NCBI RefSeq assembly: GCF_947500065.1 | Contig: NZ_CANMQT010000001.1 | Coordinates: forward strand, 868,001-932,000 | Reading direction: 5' to 3' | DNA length: 64,000 nt | Source: an uncultured Aquimarina sp. | GTDB lineage: Bacteria > Bacteroidota > Bacteroidia > Flavobacteriales > Flavobacteriaceae | Part shown: one piece after another, positions 30,266 to 39,789 of the stretch | Layout: each line of letters starts with the position of its first letter | Numbering within the stretch: the first letter of the stretch is position 1 | The notes under the pieces: generated by a model | Seen by the model: only the letters and a program-made list of their open reading frames with translations | What the model was told of the DNA's origin: nothing | Database searches by the model: none | Program-made: the position numbers and the translations under genes

Positions 30266-31591
30266 ATGGCAGAATATAAAAGACCAAAATCAGAAGCAGA
30301 ATTCAAAAAGAATTTTAAGCAGAAAAAAACTTTGATGAATGATACCGAAGCTTTTTATGAAAGTTCCAGATGTCTCTTCTGTTATGATGCTCCTTGTATA
30401 CAAGCTTGTCCCACACATATTGACATTCCACTTTTTATAAAGCAGATTCATACCGATAATGTAACCGGATCTGCAAAGACAATTTTTGATGCCAATTGGC
30501 TAGGGAATGCCTGTGGAGTCGTATGCCCTACTGGTGTTTTATGCGAAGGTGCTTGTGTCTATAATCATCAGGATGTACCTCCTATTCAGATTGGGAGATT
30601 ACAAAATTATGCAACCAGTACAGTCATAGATTCTGCTAAAGAAATTTTTAAACCTGCAGCATCAAACGGTAAACGAGTAGCTGTCATTGGAGCCGGTCCG
30701 GCAGGAATTGCCTGTGCGTGTGAACTAAGAACTTTAGGATACGATGTAGATATTTTGGAAGCCAAAGAGAAACCCTCCGGTTTGGTTTTTCATGGCGTAG
30801 CACCTTATAAAATTACAAATGAAGAGGCTTTAAAAGAGATAACATATTTACAGAATCAACTTGGATTTATTATAAAATATAATAATGCTATTGTATCAAA
30901 AGAACAATTAAAGGATATAGAATCCAACTACGATGCGATTTTTCTTGGTGTTGGTTTAGGAAAAACGGCAACCCTTCATATGGAAGGCGAGGACAAGGAA
31001 AATGTAATAGGTGCTGTGGAGTTTATTGAAGAATTACGCCTGAAGCATCACAAGACAAAAGTTCCAAATAAAGTGGTCGTAATTGGTGGCGGGAACACAG
31101 CTATGGATGCCGCTTCAGAATCTGCAAGAATGGGCGCAAGAAAAACGGTATTAGCCTATAGAAAATCAAAAGAAGAAATGGGTGCCTATGGTTTTGAATA
31201 TGATCTTGCAATAAGCGCTGGTGTAGATAGCTTATTTAATGTTACACCCGTTGCCATTATTGGAAATAAAAAAGTAGAAGGTGTAAAATTCGCTAAAACA
31301 GAAATGATAGATGGAAAACTGCATATCAAAAAGAATGATGTGTTTATTGTAAAATGTGATATGGTCATCAAAGCTACCGGACAAGCAAAACAAGGAGAAT
31401 TGTATGACCTTATTGACAATTTAGAGGTTGATCGTAAAACAAGAATAAAAGTAAACGAAAGAACATTCCAGACGTCAAATCCAAAATACTTCGCCGGTGG
31501 AGATGCTATTAATGGTGGTGCAGAAGTTGTAAATGCTGCTTATGATGGAAAAATGGCTGCAAAAGGAATTCACCAATGGTTATATAAATAA
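30266..31591 (+). CDS. preT: dihydropyrimidine dehydrogenase subunit PreT-like (NAD(P)/FAD Fe-S oxidoreductase)
   Basis: 441 aa; CLFCYDAPCIQACPTHIDIP, CGVVCPTGVLCEGAC, VIGAGPAGIACA, VVIGGGNTAMDAA. Confidence 0.92.
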   Translation: MAEYKRPKSEAEFKKNFKQKKTLMNDTEAFYESSRCLFCYDAPCIQACPTHIDIPLFIKQIHTDNVTGSAKTIFDANWLGNACGVVCPTGVLCEGACVYNHQDVPPIQIGRLQNYATSTVIDSAKEIFKPAASNGKRVAVIGAGPAGIACACELRTLGYDVDILEAKEKPSGLVFHGVAPYKITNEEALKEITYLQNQLGFIIKYNNAIVSKEQLKDIESNYDAIFLGVGLGKTATLHMEGEDKENVIGAVEFIEELRLKHHKTKVPNKVVVIGGGNTAMDAASESARMGARKTVLAYRKSKEEMGAYGFEYDLAISAGVDSLFNVTPVAIIGNKKVEGVKFAKTEMIDGKLHIKKNDVFIVKCDMVIKATGQAKQGELYDLIDNLEVDRKTRIKVNERTFQTSNPKYFAGGDAINGGAEVVNAAYDGKMAAKGIHQWLYK

Positions 31592-31609
31592 TATAAGACA
31601 CAAAAAGAC

Positions 31610-32950
31610 ATGATAGATTTATCAATAAACTTTGCAGGTATTAAAGCTCCTAATCCTTTTTGGTTAGCTTCTGCTCCACCGACAAATTCTGGTTATCAAA
31701 TTATGAAAGCTTTTGAAGCAGGTTGGGGAGGTGCAGTATGGAAAACTCTTGGTGTTCCCGTTGTTAATGTATCCAGTCGATATGGCTCGGTAAACTATAG
31801 AAACACCCGAATGATGGGTTTCAATAATATCGAGTTGATTACAGATCGCCCACTAGCTGATAATCTTCGAGAAATTGAAGAGGTTAAAAAGTATTTTCCT
31901 GATCATGCAGTAATCGCATCATTAATGGTAGAGAGCAGGGCTGAATGGGTACAAATCATAAAAGATGTAGAAAACGCCGGCGCAGATGGTATTGAACTTA
32001 ATTTTGGATGTCCACACGGAATGTGTGAGCGCGGGATGGGTTCTGCTGTTGGTCAGGAACCAGAAGTTTTAAAAACTATCGTAGAATGGGTTAAAGACGC
32101 AGCAAAGACACCTGTGATTACAAAACTTTCACCCAATATTTCTCATATAATCGATCCTGGTTTGGCTGCCGTACAAGGAGGAACAGATTCTATTTCTCTA
32201 ATAAACACCGTAAAAAGTATTGTTGGTATCAATCTGGATACCTATGCCCCACTTCCGGAAGTAGATGGTAAAGGAACCAACGGAGGATACTGCGGTCCAG
32301 CAGTAAAACCAATTGCAATGCATATGGTTAAAGATTTAGCCCAACACCCTGAAATTGGTAAAGTTCCTATTTCTGGTATTGGTGGTATTGAAACCTGGCG
32401 TGATGTAGTAGAATTTATTCTACTCGGCGCAACCTCCGTACAAGTATGTACCGCAGTGATGCATTATGGGTTCGGAATTGTACGTGAAATGGAAGCAGGT
32501 TTACGACAGTTTATGGAAGAGAGAAATTATAAAACCATTTATGATTTTGCAGGCAAAGCGTTACCAAATGTTACCGAATGGAAACATTTAAACCTGAAGC
32601 ACCAAGTAATTGCAGAAATTAATCCTGATAAATGTATTGGATGCGAATTATGCTATATCTCCTGTGATGATGGCGCACATCAGGCTATTGCTTTATCTGA
32701 TGACCGTACCAATAGGATTCCAAGCATTATAGAAGAGAATTGTGTAGGTTGCAATTTATGTTCTTTGGTTTGTCCTGTTGAAGATTGTATTACTATGATC
32801 AAAAAAGATGATGGGAGTCAACATCTTACTTGGGACGAAAGAAGTATCAACAATGATATTCCGGTAACCTTTGATGATGATAGAGCTGGCGGTAAAGGAC
32901 ATTTTGTTCCAAAACCAACGGATGCTTTAAAAGCAAAATCTAATTCTTAG
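31610..32950 (+). CDS. preA: NAD-dependent dihydropyrimidine dehydrogenase subunit PreA
   Basis: 446 aa; NPFWLASAPPTNSGYQ, NFGCPHGMCERGMGSAVGQ; C-terminal CIGCELCYISC and CVGCNLCSLVCPVEDC ferredoxin motifs. Confidence 0.95.
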   Translation: MIDLSINFAGIKAPNPFWLASAPPTNSGYQIMKAFEAGWGGAVWKTLGVPVVNVSSRYGSVNYRNTRMMGFNNIELITDRPLADNLREIEEVKKYFPDHAVIASLMVESRAEWVQIIKDVENAGADGIELNFGCPHGMCERGMGSAVGQEPEVLKTIVEWVKDAAKTPVITKLSPNISHIIDPGLAAVQGGTDSISLINTVKSIVGINLDTYAPLPEVDGKGTNGGYCGPAVKPIAMHMVKDLAQHPEIGKVPISGIGGIETWRDVVEFILLGATSVQVCTAVMHYGFGIVREMEAGLRQFMEERNYKTIYDFAGKALPNVTEWKHLNLKHQVIAEINPDKCIGCELCYISCDDGAHQAIALSDDRTNRIPSIIEENCVGCNLCSLVCPVEDCITMIKKDDGSQHLTWDERSINNDIPVTFDDDRAGGKGHFVPKPTDALKAKSNS

Positions 32951-32962
32951 CAGAACATCTAA

Positions 32963-33712
32963 TTATTTTTGTTCCCATGCTTCATAAAAGTAATGAGCTC
33001 TTAAGAACTTTATGTTTCTCAAGCTGTCAGTCATATAACTTTTGCGTTCCGCATTAAGAAGGAGTCCTGTTTTATTTTCATAGTGTAAGTTCTCAATATA
33101 GCTATATGTAGTACCATGGTGAACCATATTCCCAACTAATTTATTTGTTTTTTGATCAAAATAGTACCACCAAGTATTTGCAGGAGAACCATCATTATTG
33201 AAATAATTTGCTTTTATAACGCTTACCGATTTTCCATCTATAATTTCTTCTCCTGAGTAAGAAAGGGTAACATCTTTATCTAATAATTTATAAGGTTGCC
33301 AAATTACATAGTTTGCTGCGATAACAGCTTTGTAATATTTTTCCTGGAGCTTAGGATCGTTTTGAAGCAAGTCATCAAAATAAACAGTGATTTTATCATC
33401 TCTTAACACTACCCGTTTATGAATAGAATCTTCTGTCCAGTTCATTTCTGCCCTAAACTTAGGACTAAATATGTTCTTATGTTTTTGAACAATTTTCTTT
33501 TCTACATTTCCTAAACTATCATACAGTATTGTTGTCTTAAGATAAGAGATTTCCTTTATGCTTTCCCACTTTTTAATTCCGCCATGAGCTTCTAAGGATT
33601 TTAGAACAATTTCGGTGGTTTTAGATCCATTCTGGCATGAGCTAATAAAAAAAGTAGCGCAAAATAACAGTATTATTAAAAACGATTTTTTGTTCATGAA
33701 ACTATACTTCAT
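32963..33712 (-). CDS. lipoprotein, DUF6503-like
   Basis: 249 aa; lipobox FFISSCQNG; LEAHGGIKKWESI start typical of this family. Confidence 0.65.
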   Translation of the reverse strand: MKYSFMNKKSFLIILLFCATFFISSCQNGSKTTEIVLKSLEAHGGIKKWESIKEISYLKTTILYDSLGNVEKKIVQKHKNIFSPKFRAEMNWTEDSIHKRVVLRDDKITVYFDDLLQNDPKLQEKYYKAVIAANYVIWQPYKLLDKDVTLSYSGEEIIDGKSVSVIKANYFNNDGSPANTWWYYFDQKTNKLVGNMVHHGTTYSYIENLHYENKTGLLLNAERKSYMTDSLRNIKFLRAHYFYEAWEQK

Positions 33713-34529
33713 TTTTAATCATATTTACCAAATACGGAAAATTAGAAAACTTATATTCTTCATCTTTTTCACCTATAACAGTAGCTTCAGTTTTAAAGAC
33801 ATCGAATCTTTTAGGTTGATCAGTATTTTCTCCCCAAATTCGTTTGGGAATGCATAATAATAGACCATTTTGATCTCCCATTGCCCACCAAAAACTGCTG
33901 TCCTTAGGATATACATCTAACGCTAACTTCTGATGTAGTATTTCTGATTCTTTGTGTTGATCATCGACAACAAAGGCTATTTCACTAACATTTAGGATAT
34001 CCCTAGATGTAAACGCTCCAGATGAACTATTTTTTAGATCATGGCGAGCAATATACTCCAGAAGATTACCTGCAGGATCCCAAAAGAAAATGGAATGTGC
34101 ATTCCAATTCCTAAAATGCCTTACATCATCCGGAAAATTAGGATCTCTAGCTCGTTTGGGAGTAGGAATCAAATCAGTCTTTTCTAATTGCCAGGCTCTA
34201 GCTTTACGCAATTTATTTTCTGGAATATTAAAGGCAAAATGATACCAAGGATCACCTAAAGTTGAATCTATTTTAATAAAAGTTATGGTGGATTTACCAG
34301 CTACAAAAGTAATTTCTTTATCTTCTTTCTCATATGCTAAGGATAATCCCAATTTCTCAACATAAAACGCCTTCATTTGAGAAATTGGAGTACTTGTAAG
34401 TAGTCTAATACTTTTTATTAAATCTTGCTTAGCATTAGCATTATGGACAAAACAAGTTTCAGGATGAAGTGCAATCAGCATCATCCCAAGCGAAGAGTCT
34501 TTTACAAATTTCCTTCTTGTAATTCCCAC
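33702..34529 (-). CDS. VOC/glyoxalase-like protein with Tat-type signal
   Basis: 275 aa; N-term MGITRRKFVKDSSLGMMLI; FYVEKLGLSL and WDPAGNLLEYIAR VOC features. Confidence 0.75.
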   Translation of the reverse strand: MGITRRKFVKDSSLGMMLIALHPETCFVHNANAKQDLIKSIRLLTSTPISQMKAFYVEKLGLSLAYEKEDKEITFVAGKSTITFIKIDSTLGDPWYHFAFNIPENKLRKARAWQLEKTDLIPTPKRARDPNFPDDVRHFRNWNAHSIFFWDPAGNLLEYIARHDLKNSSSGAFTSRDILNVSEIAFVVDDQHKESEILHQKLALDVYPKDSSFWWAMGDQNGLLLCIPKRIWGENTDQPKRFDVFKTEATVIGEKDEEYKFSNFPYLVNMIKNEV

Positions 34530-34586
34530 TTTTTAAGTCCTAAACCTAAATTTACGATAAAATACAATAGAAACCCAGTATTTAAA

Positions 34587-35480
34587 TCAGACGATCTCTT
34601 TGTTTTTTTTGAATTTTCTAATTCCCCATGCTACTTTATAAGTTCTATAGAGTAAATCATAGATCACCATTTCGTGTAAGCGATTTTTGGATCTAAATAA
34701 CCTATTCATTAGCATATGAATATAACTACCCATCATATCATCTAATTCTGACTTACTGACAACAGATAGAATATCTCTAGTCAAAGCTTCACTATTCTTA
34801 CTTTTCTCTTCTAAAACATCAATAATAGGAGCATAATCAGCATCCATTTCTCTTTTAAAATTCAAAAAATTCTTAATCTTATCATGTTCATTTCTGAATT
34901 TCTTATCCATCTGTTTCTTAAGGTTCTTATTCATTCCAAACTCTGCTCCAAAACCTATCTTTAATTTTTCCATCAAAGCTAGTTTCTCATCTTCATTATA
35001 ACCAAAATCCTTAAGTTTTTGATCTATTGCTCTTACTCCAAATAACCATCTCAATTCTTCTCCTTCATCTCCATCAATCATATCCAAGAAATCTACTATC
35101 ATCTTACTATCCAGAAAAAACAGTTCTTCTGATTGATCCATCGTTTTTACTCCATAGCGTTCTATCTCCCGTTGATAGGTATCTAGTTGTATTTTCCATA
35201 TTAGGTCTTCATCAGAAAATTCTTTAAGCGATGTATATAATGAATTAATAATTCCAGCAACATTTTCAGGGTTGTTGTAATGGAATCTTACCCTAATATG
35301 ATGTTTTGGATCATTATATCTGATAAAAAACCATTTATCAATAGTATTGTTTTCTAATAAACTCATTGCAGCAGGTCTAATAATATCCGTCAGAACTAAA
35401 TCTGAGGTCTTAGGACCAGTGTAAATTTTATAATACAACCATTCACTACCCACAATAAAGGATCTTTGTACATCAACCAT
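34587..35480 (-). CDS. thiopeptide-type biosynthesis protein / LanB elimination domain (SpaB_C-like)
   Basis: 297 aa; SEWLYYKIYTGPKTSDLVL, KWFFIRYNDPKHHIRVRFH; 1-nt overlap (TAATG) with the LanB N-terminal gene. Confidence 0.88.
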   Translation of the reverse strand: MVDVQRSFIVGSEWLYYKIYTGPKTSDLVLTDIIRPAAMSLLENNTIDKWFFIRYNDPKHHIRVRFHYNNPENVAGIINSLYTSLKEFSDEDLIWKIQLDTYQREIERYGVKTMDQSEELFFLDSKMIVDFLDMIDGDEGEELRWLFGVRAIDQKLKDFGYNEDEKLALMEKLKIGFGAEFGMNKNLKKQMDKKFRNEHDKIKNFLNFKREMDADYAPIIDVLEEKSKNSEALTRDILSVVSKSELDDMMGSYIHMLMNRLFRSKNRLHEMVIYDLLYRTYKVAWGIRKFKKNKEIV

Positions 35481-37714
35481 TAATTCTGCAAATTTTTTAA
35501 TTTCTTTTCATTATAAAATGACATTACAATTTGATTTGTAAATGTTTTTGTCCCTTCCTTTACAACACTTCCTTTAGCATGTAAAAATTCTTTAAGTCTA
35601 AATTTACCTCTCTTTTTTACCGTATTCAATAGCATTTTCATGGATGTGGTATTATTAGAATTAGTCAACAATTCATTATCTCCATCCACTAGAAGTACAA
35701 ACTGAGGTATATTTTTATTTTTCACAAACTTATCTAGTTCTTTACAAAATTCCTTTTCATCGTTCAAGTTCTTTAATAAAGGTTCAATTTCTGATAACGA
35801 AACATTCCAAGTAGCATTAGAAAATATAATATCATTATACTCTACTCTTGGCAAAAAATCATATTCATCTGCAAACGGTCCCCAATCAAAAGAAATACCT
35901 CCTCTTTGATTCTGAGTTTGCATATTCGCTAAAAACTGATAAATAGGCAAAGCATTACTAGAAAAATTATGTGCATTAGTTAGGTGCGGAACCACTTCTT
36001 TATTGAATTTTTTAGATCTCAACGTCACTTTCCCTCTTGCACTAGCAGAAATCATTAAATCATCCAACAAAAGTTGGTTTTCATCATTAAGAATAGACTT
36101 TGCCAGATACGGAATTTCATATTTTCTAAAACTAGGTCTCATCAAAATATTCCCTACTCGAGACTCAGGCAAATGCACAATTTCTGCAAGAATTTTATCA
36201 GGATTTAACTTTGTTTCTACATCAATTATTTCCTTCGTATATGTATCTAAATCTTCATCTCCATGACAAAAGCGTCCTAATAAATTTGCAGCACTTGAAC
36301 CGCCACAACTAGACATGATTATTTTTTCAGTATTATCTATATTTACTAATTCAATCATAGAAGAAATAGTATCCGGTATATCCTCCCAGTTTTCTTCAAA
36401 ATCATTAAAGTCTTTGTCATTCAATACCAAAATGGTTTGCTGCTGTTTAATACATTCTATTAATTTTTCATGAAGAATTGAATGTACTGGAGACCACTTA
36501 ACCTCTTTTACGACATTTTTTTCTTGCTTATATGGTAATACAAGGTCATCAATTATCTGACTTACATCTCCTGAGTCTTTATCCTGCAAAAACCCAATTC
36601 CTAACTCTACATCAAGTGCTTTTGACAAAGGAACTTCTCTGCTTTCATATCGTTCATAAAAAGCTGATTTAAATCTAGAAATATATGTTTCTTTTGACGG
36701 TAATGTCAATTTATTGAGTAATGACAAGCCTTTCTTTATCTTCTTTACAGTATCATAGCTTAGCGTATTAGTTTCTAATGATAGACTCATATCTGTTTGA
36801 AACATATATTTTAGCTCAAAACCAGTTCCTAACTTCTTTAAGGACTCGCTAAGCTTTATGTATTCATCAGCAGAGTTTCCAATATTCTTATCAATATTAT
36901 GCAGTGTAAGTTGCACACTTTCTAGCTCAGAAATGATATGTTCAGTTCCCGATATTTTTTTTAAAACAGGTACTATTTGATCTAAAAACTCCGGACCTGA
37001 AACGGATGGTTCCAATTCACTAATTAATAATTGACTTTCTACTAATTGATCTATAAACCCTGAAGCTTCTTCATTACTAATTTCATCATCTACTAATGCC
37101 TCTGCTAAATCACAAAGAAGTGATCCCTTTCTTGCTTCAGAAAGCACTTTTTCCAAATATTCCGAATCTTCTACAGCCACAATATGATGTACTCTTCTGC
37201 TTTCTACATAAGTGTATTCTACATATCTAATTTGTTTTCCGGCTTTATATATACTGGTATTCGGGTAAAATAAAAGCTGATCTTTAATAGTTTTGTCCTT
37301 AACGATATCCTGAGACATTGCTACCAAATAATTCATATCCAATCGGGTATGGCGATTGTTTTTTGATTTATCAGAAAGCTCCATAGTCGTAGTCTCTGAA
37401 AACTCTCCTACTGCTGTTCCTGCAAAAAGCCCAAATGGTGTACATCGGGAGGACATTCGACTAATGTATTTTAATACTGAATACATCATCCGTTCTGATG
37501 TTTCCTTATCTTTTATAGCTCCTTTTAGCCATTTTTCAAATTCCTGATATAAAGAAGGTGAAGCTAAAAAAATAGCTTCTTTGATAATTTTGTCGGAGCA
37601 AATTTGTTTTAGATCATCTTCTCCTAGTATTTTATTCTGAGTTAGTTCTTTGTAAAATGAAAAGGAAAACAGTGGAGTACGTAAAACGTATTTTGGAAAA
37701 TTTTTATAGCTCAT
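35480..37714 (-). CDS. lantibiotic dehydratase family protein (LanB glutamylation domain)
   Basis: 744 aa; YVLRTPLFSF, MSSRCTPFGLFAGTAVGEF, HTRLDMNYL typical of the LanB N-terminal domain. Confidence 0.9.
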   Translation of the reverse strand: MSYKNFPKYVLRTPLFSFSFYKELTQNKILGEDDLKQICSDKIIKEAIFLASPSLYQEFEKWLKGAIKDKETSERMMYSVLKYISRMSSRCTPFGLFAGTAVGEFSETTTMELSDKSKNNRHTRLDMNYLVAMSQDIVKDKTIKDQLLFYPNTSIYKAGKQIRYVEYTYVESRRVHHIVAVEDSEYLEKVLSEARKGSLLCDLAEALVDDEISNEEASGFIDQLVESQLLISELEPSVSGPEFLDQIVPVLKKISGTEHIISELESVQLTLHNIDKNIGNSADEYIKLSESLKKLGTGFELKYMFQTDMSLSLETNTLSYDTVKKIKKGLSLLNKLTLPSKETYISRFKSAFYERYESREVPLSKALDVELGIGFLQDKDSGDVSQIIDDLVLPYKQEKNVVKEVKWSPVHSILHEKLIECIKQQQTILVLNDKDFNDFEENWEDIPDTISSMIELVNIDNTEKIIMSSCGGSSAANLLGRFCHGDEDLDTYTKEIIDVETKLNPDKILAEIVHLPESRVGNILMRPSFRKYEIPYLAKSILNDENQLLLDDLMISASARGKVTLRSKKFNKEVVPHLTNAHNFSSNALPIYQFLANMQTQNQRGGISFDWGPFADEYDFLPRVEYNDIIFSNATWNVSLSEIEPLLKNLNDEKEFCKELDKFVKNKNIPQFVLLVDGDNELLTNSNNTTSMKMLLNTVKKRGKFRLKEFLHAKGSVVKEGTKTFTNQIVMSFYNEKKLKNLQN

Positions 37715-37734
37715 AGTTTTTTTGCTATTTAGGA

Positions 37735-38949
37735 TTAGCTAATCATTAAACATTCGTTCCATTGATTTTCTGACGGTGTTAAATATGAGATCATTGACAA
37801 CCCTATTCCGGCAATTCCTTCTAACAAATTAGTTTCATTTTGCCATGCTTCTTTATCACCTCTCCATTGTTTATATCCTGCATGCCCATCTGTATACGTG
37901 TCCATTTTTAATGCTTCTCCCATCCAAAAGTCTGCTGTTTCTTTAAATATTAATTCTTTAGTTTCTATATGCATAAAATTGAACATAGAGACGATTCCAA
38001 ACACTCCATGACACAATCCAGTATCATTGATTCGTGCTTCTTCTGCATCTCTTCTTTTGGCAGCATGTTTTAACACGTCTATTGCCAATTCCTGATATTC
38101 TTTATTTTCTAGTACTTTACCAACTTTCCAAAGAGAGATACCTATCCCTAAGTCTCCATAACACCAGGCCAATCTACTATTCGTATATTTTTCCATCTCT
38201 GGATACACCCAACTTGGAAAAAGAGAACTCTGGTTTTCGTTAGGGTATTTACAATTGATTATAAAATCTGCTGCACCAACTAGCAAATCTTTTGTTACCT
38301 CCTGAAAATCTTCATATGAGTACAATCTACTTAAAAAATTAATGACACTTGCCATTCCATGTGACAAACTTAAATTAGCGCCTCTAAGGTTCTCTTTTTT
38401 TCGTAACTCATACATCCAAAACACCCCTCTATCATCTTTTTGAGCACTATTTTTAAGAGCATCTATGAGACGTAAAAGATATGTTGTATACCTTTCTTTT
38501 AGTGGCTGTGATTTTGTGTTTTGATACCTTTTTAAGAAATAATACCCATATCCTATTGCTCCGTGTAAAAAATCGAAATTTTCATTTTTGATATCTGCAT
38601 TCATCGATTCAAAAAGATAGCTGTCTAACTCTGATAAAAGATCATCACTGTTAATATCTATAAATTCTTCTTCATTTAGCAATTCTAACACCCATCCAGC
38701 TCCAGCAATACCCGCACAAAAAGTAGGAAAAGAATACCCATCATTCATGCGCTGTATGGTTTCTGATATAACCTCTACGCCTACATCTGCAATCTGTTCA
38801 TCCTCTACAAAACGCGCATAATAAAACTGGAATACTGAGATTCCGGACATACCTGCTAAAACACCTATGTGTTCTTTGTTGTTATAATTTTCTTTTAAAA
38901 CATGATGTATTTCCTTTAATTTCTCTTTTAAAACTGCAGTAGTATTCAT
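37735..38949 (-). CDS. LanC-like lanthionine synthetase
   Basis: 404 aa; Zn-ligand-like motifs LAWCYGDLGIG and TGLCHGVFGI; SLSHGMAS. Confidence 0.9.
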   Translation of the reverse strand: MNTTAVLKEKLKEIHHVLKENYNNKEHIGVLAGMSGISVFQFYYARFVEDEQIADVGVEVISETIQRMNDGYSFPTFCAGIAGAGWVLELLNEEEFIDINSDDLLSELDSYLFESMNADIKNENFDFLHGAIGYGYYFLKRYQNTKSQPLKERYTTYLLRLIDALKNSAQKDDRGVFWMYELRKKENLRGANLSLSHGMASVINFLSRLYSYEDFQEVTKDLLVGAADFIINCKYPNENQSSLFPSWVYPEMEKYTNSRLAWCYGDLGIGISLWKVGKVLENKEYQELAIDVLKHAAKRRDAEEARINDTGLCHGVFGIVSMFNFMHIETKELIFKETADFWMGEALKMDTYTDGHAGYKQWRGDKEAWQNETNLLEGIAGIGLSMISYLTPSENQWNECLMIS

Positions 38950-39050
38950 TAAAAACTGATTAGTGCTATTATTCTTGGTCTAATTTAGTGTCTAAAAGGA
39001 TAAATGAAAAATTATACTCCCCTATATTAGACAAAATGAGGAAAAAAAAT

Positions 39051-39072
39051 CCCCAAGAAGTACATCTTGGGG
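39051..39072 (-). terminator. terminator between precursor (39098) and lanC
   Basis: CCCCAAGA-AGTACA-TCTTGGGG with A8 on + strand (T-run on minus). Confidence 0.8.
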
Positions 39073-39097
39073 AAACTCGAAAACAATTTAATTAAGA

Positions 39098-39289
39098 TTA
39101 TTTAGCAACACATCCTATTCCTCCTTCCCAAATAGGAACAGAATTACATAGCGCATTTGTAGCACCCGATCCAACGCATCCTAATGATAGTGCTCCAGTG
39201 CCTGTAAGATTACCTCCATTAACTGATTTTTTCTCTAATCTACTTATCGTTTGTTTTTTAAGCCCTAAACTCTTTAATGATTTTTTCAT
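39098..39289 (-). CDS. putative class I lanthipeptide-type precursor peptide (leader family 1)
   Basis: MKKSLKSLGLKKQTISRLEKKSVNGG / NLTGTGALSLGCVGSGATNALCNSVPIWEGGIGCVAK; GG leader, Ser/Thr and three Cys in core; next to lanC/lanB. Confidence 0.85.
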   Translation of the reverse strand: MKKSLKSLGLKKQTISRLEKKSVNGGNLTGTGALSLGCVGSGATNALCNSVPIWEGGIGCVAK

Positions 39290-39309
39290 GATATAAAATT
39301 TAAAAATAC

Positions 39310-39343
39310 ACCTACTCTATTCTAAGGTTTTCGGCTTCCCCTT
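39310..39343 (-). promoter_or_regulatory. conserved leader element copy A
   Basis: Minus strand: AAGG-GGAAGCCGAAAA-CCTT-AGAAT-AGAGTAGGT upstream of the 39098-39289 precursor. Confidence 0.75.
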
Positions 39344-39398
39344 ATCAAAAATTGATCTGACTAAAGTAGGCTACAACTTAGAGGCTTAAAAATAAAAA

Positions 39399-39424
39399 CT
39401 CCGCAGTTTGTTCAAACTGCGGAG
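39399..39424 (-). terminator. terminator downstream of the 39480 precursor
   Basis: CTCCGCAGTTTG-TT-CAAACTGCGGAG perfect stem with T-rich tail on minus strand. Confidence 0.8.
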
Positions 39425-39479
39425 CTAATTTTGGGTTACTTAAATTTGTGTTTATTATTAGGAAATTACTGCCTAATAT

Positions 39480-39638
39480 TTAATAAGCTGTACTGTCATT
39501 ACACTTAACATAAGAATCTTCAATATCTATGGTAGTAGGATGACTACTACCACCATGAACTTGAACCATCTCTGACATTGTAATTCTAGCTATAGTAAGC
39601 TTTTTCAGATTTATTTCGTTTGTTTTCTTGTTTTTCAT
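39480..39638 (-). CDS. putative RiPP precursor peptide (leader family 2)
   Basis: MKNKKTNEINLKKLTIARITMSEMVQVHGG / SSHPTTIDIEDSYVKCNDSTAY; track start at 39671 also possible. Confidence 0.75.
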   Translation of the reverse strand: MKNKKTNEINLKKLTIARITMSEMVQVHGGSSHPTTIDIEDSYVKCNDSTAY

Positions 39639-39789
39639 GAGTTTAAAATTTGTGTTTTTGAGTATATACAAAATGTGCTATTAAGCATCATAATATTTAG
39701 ATGTCGAAATATACTTTATATGTGTTTTCAATCATAATTAGTATACCTCAAATTGTCCAATTTGCGCTTCTTCTACTGCACAAAAAAAT

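Noticed and set aside
33702-34529. VOC protein and DUF6503-like lipoprotein as RiPP tailoring enzymes
   Set aside because: Co-directional with lanB but no sequence evidence for a tailoring role; recorded as features only.
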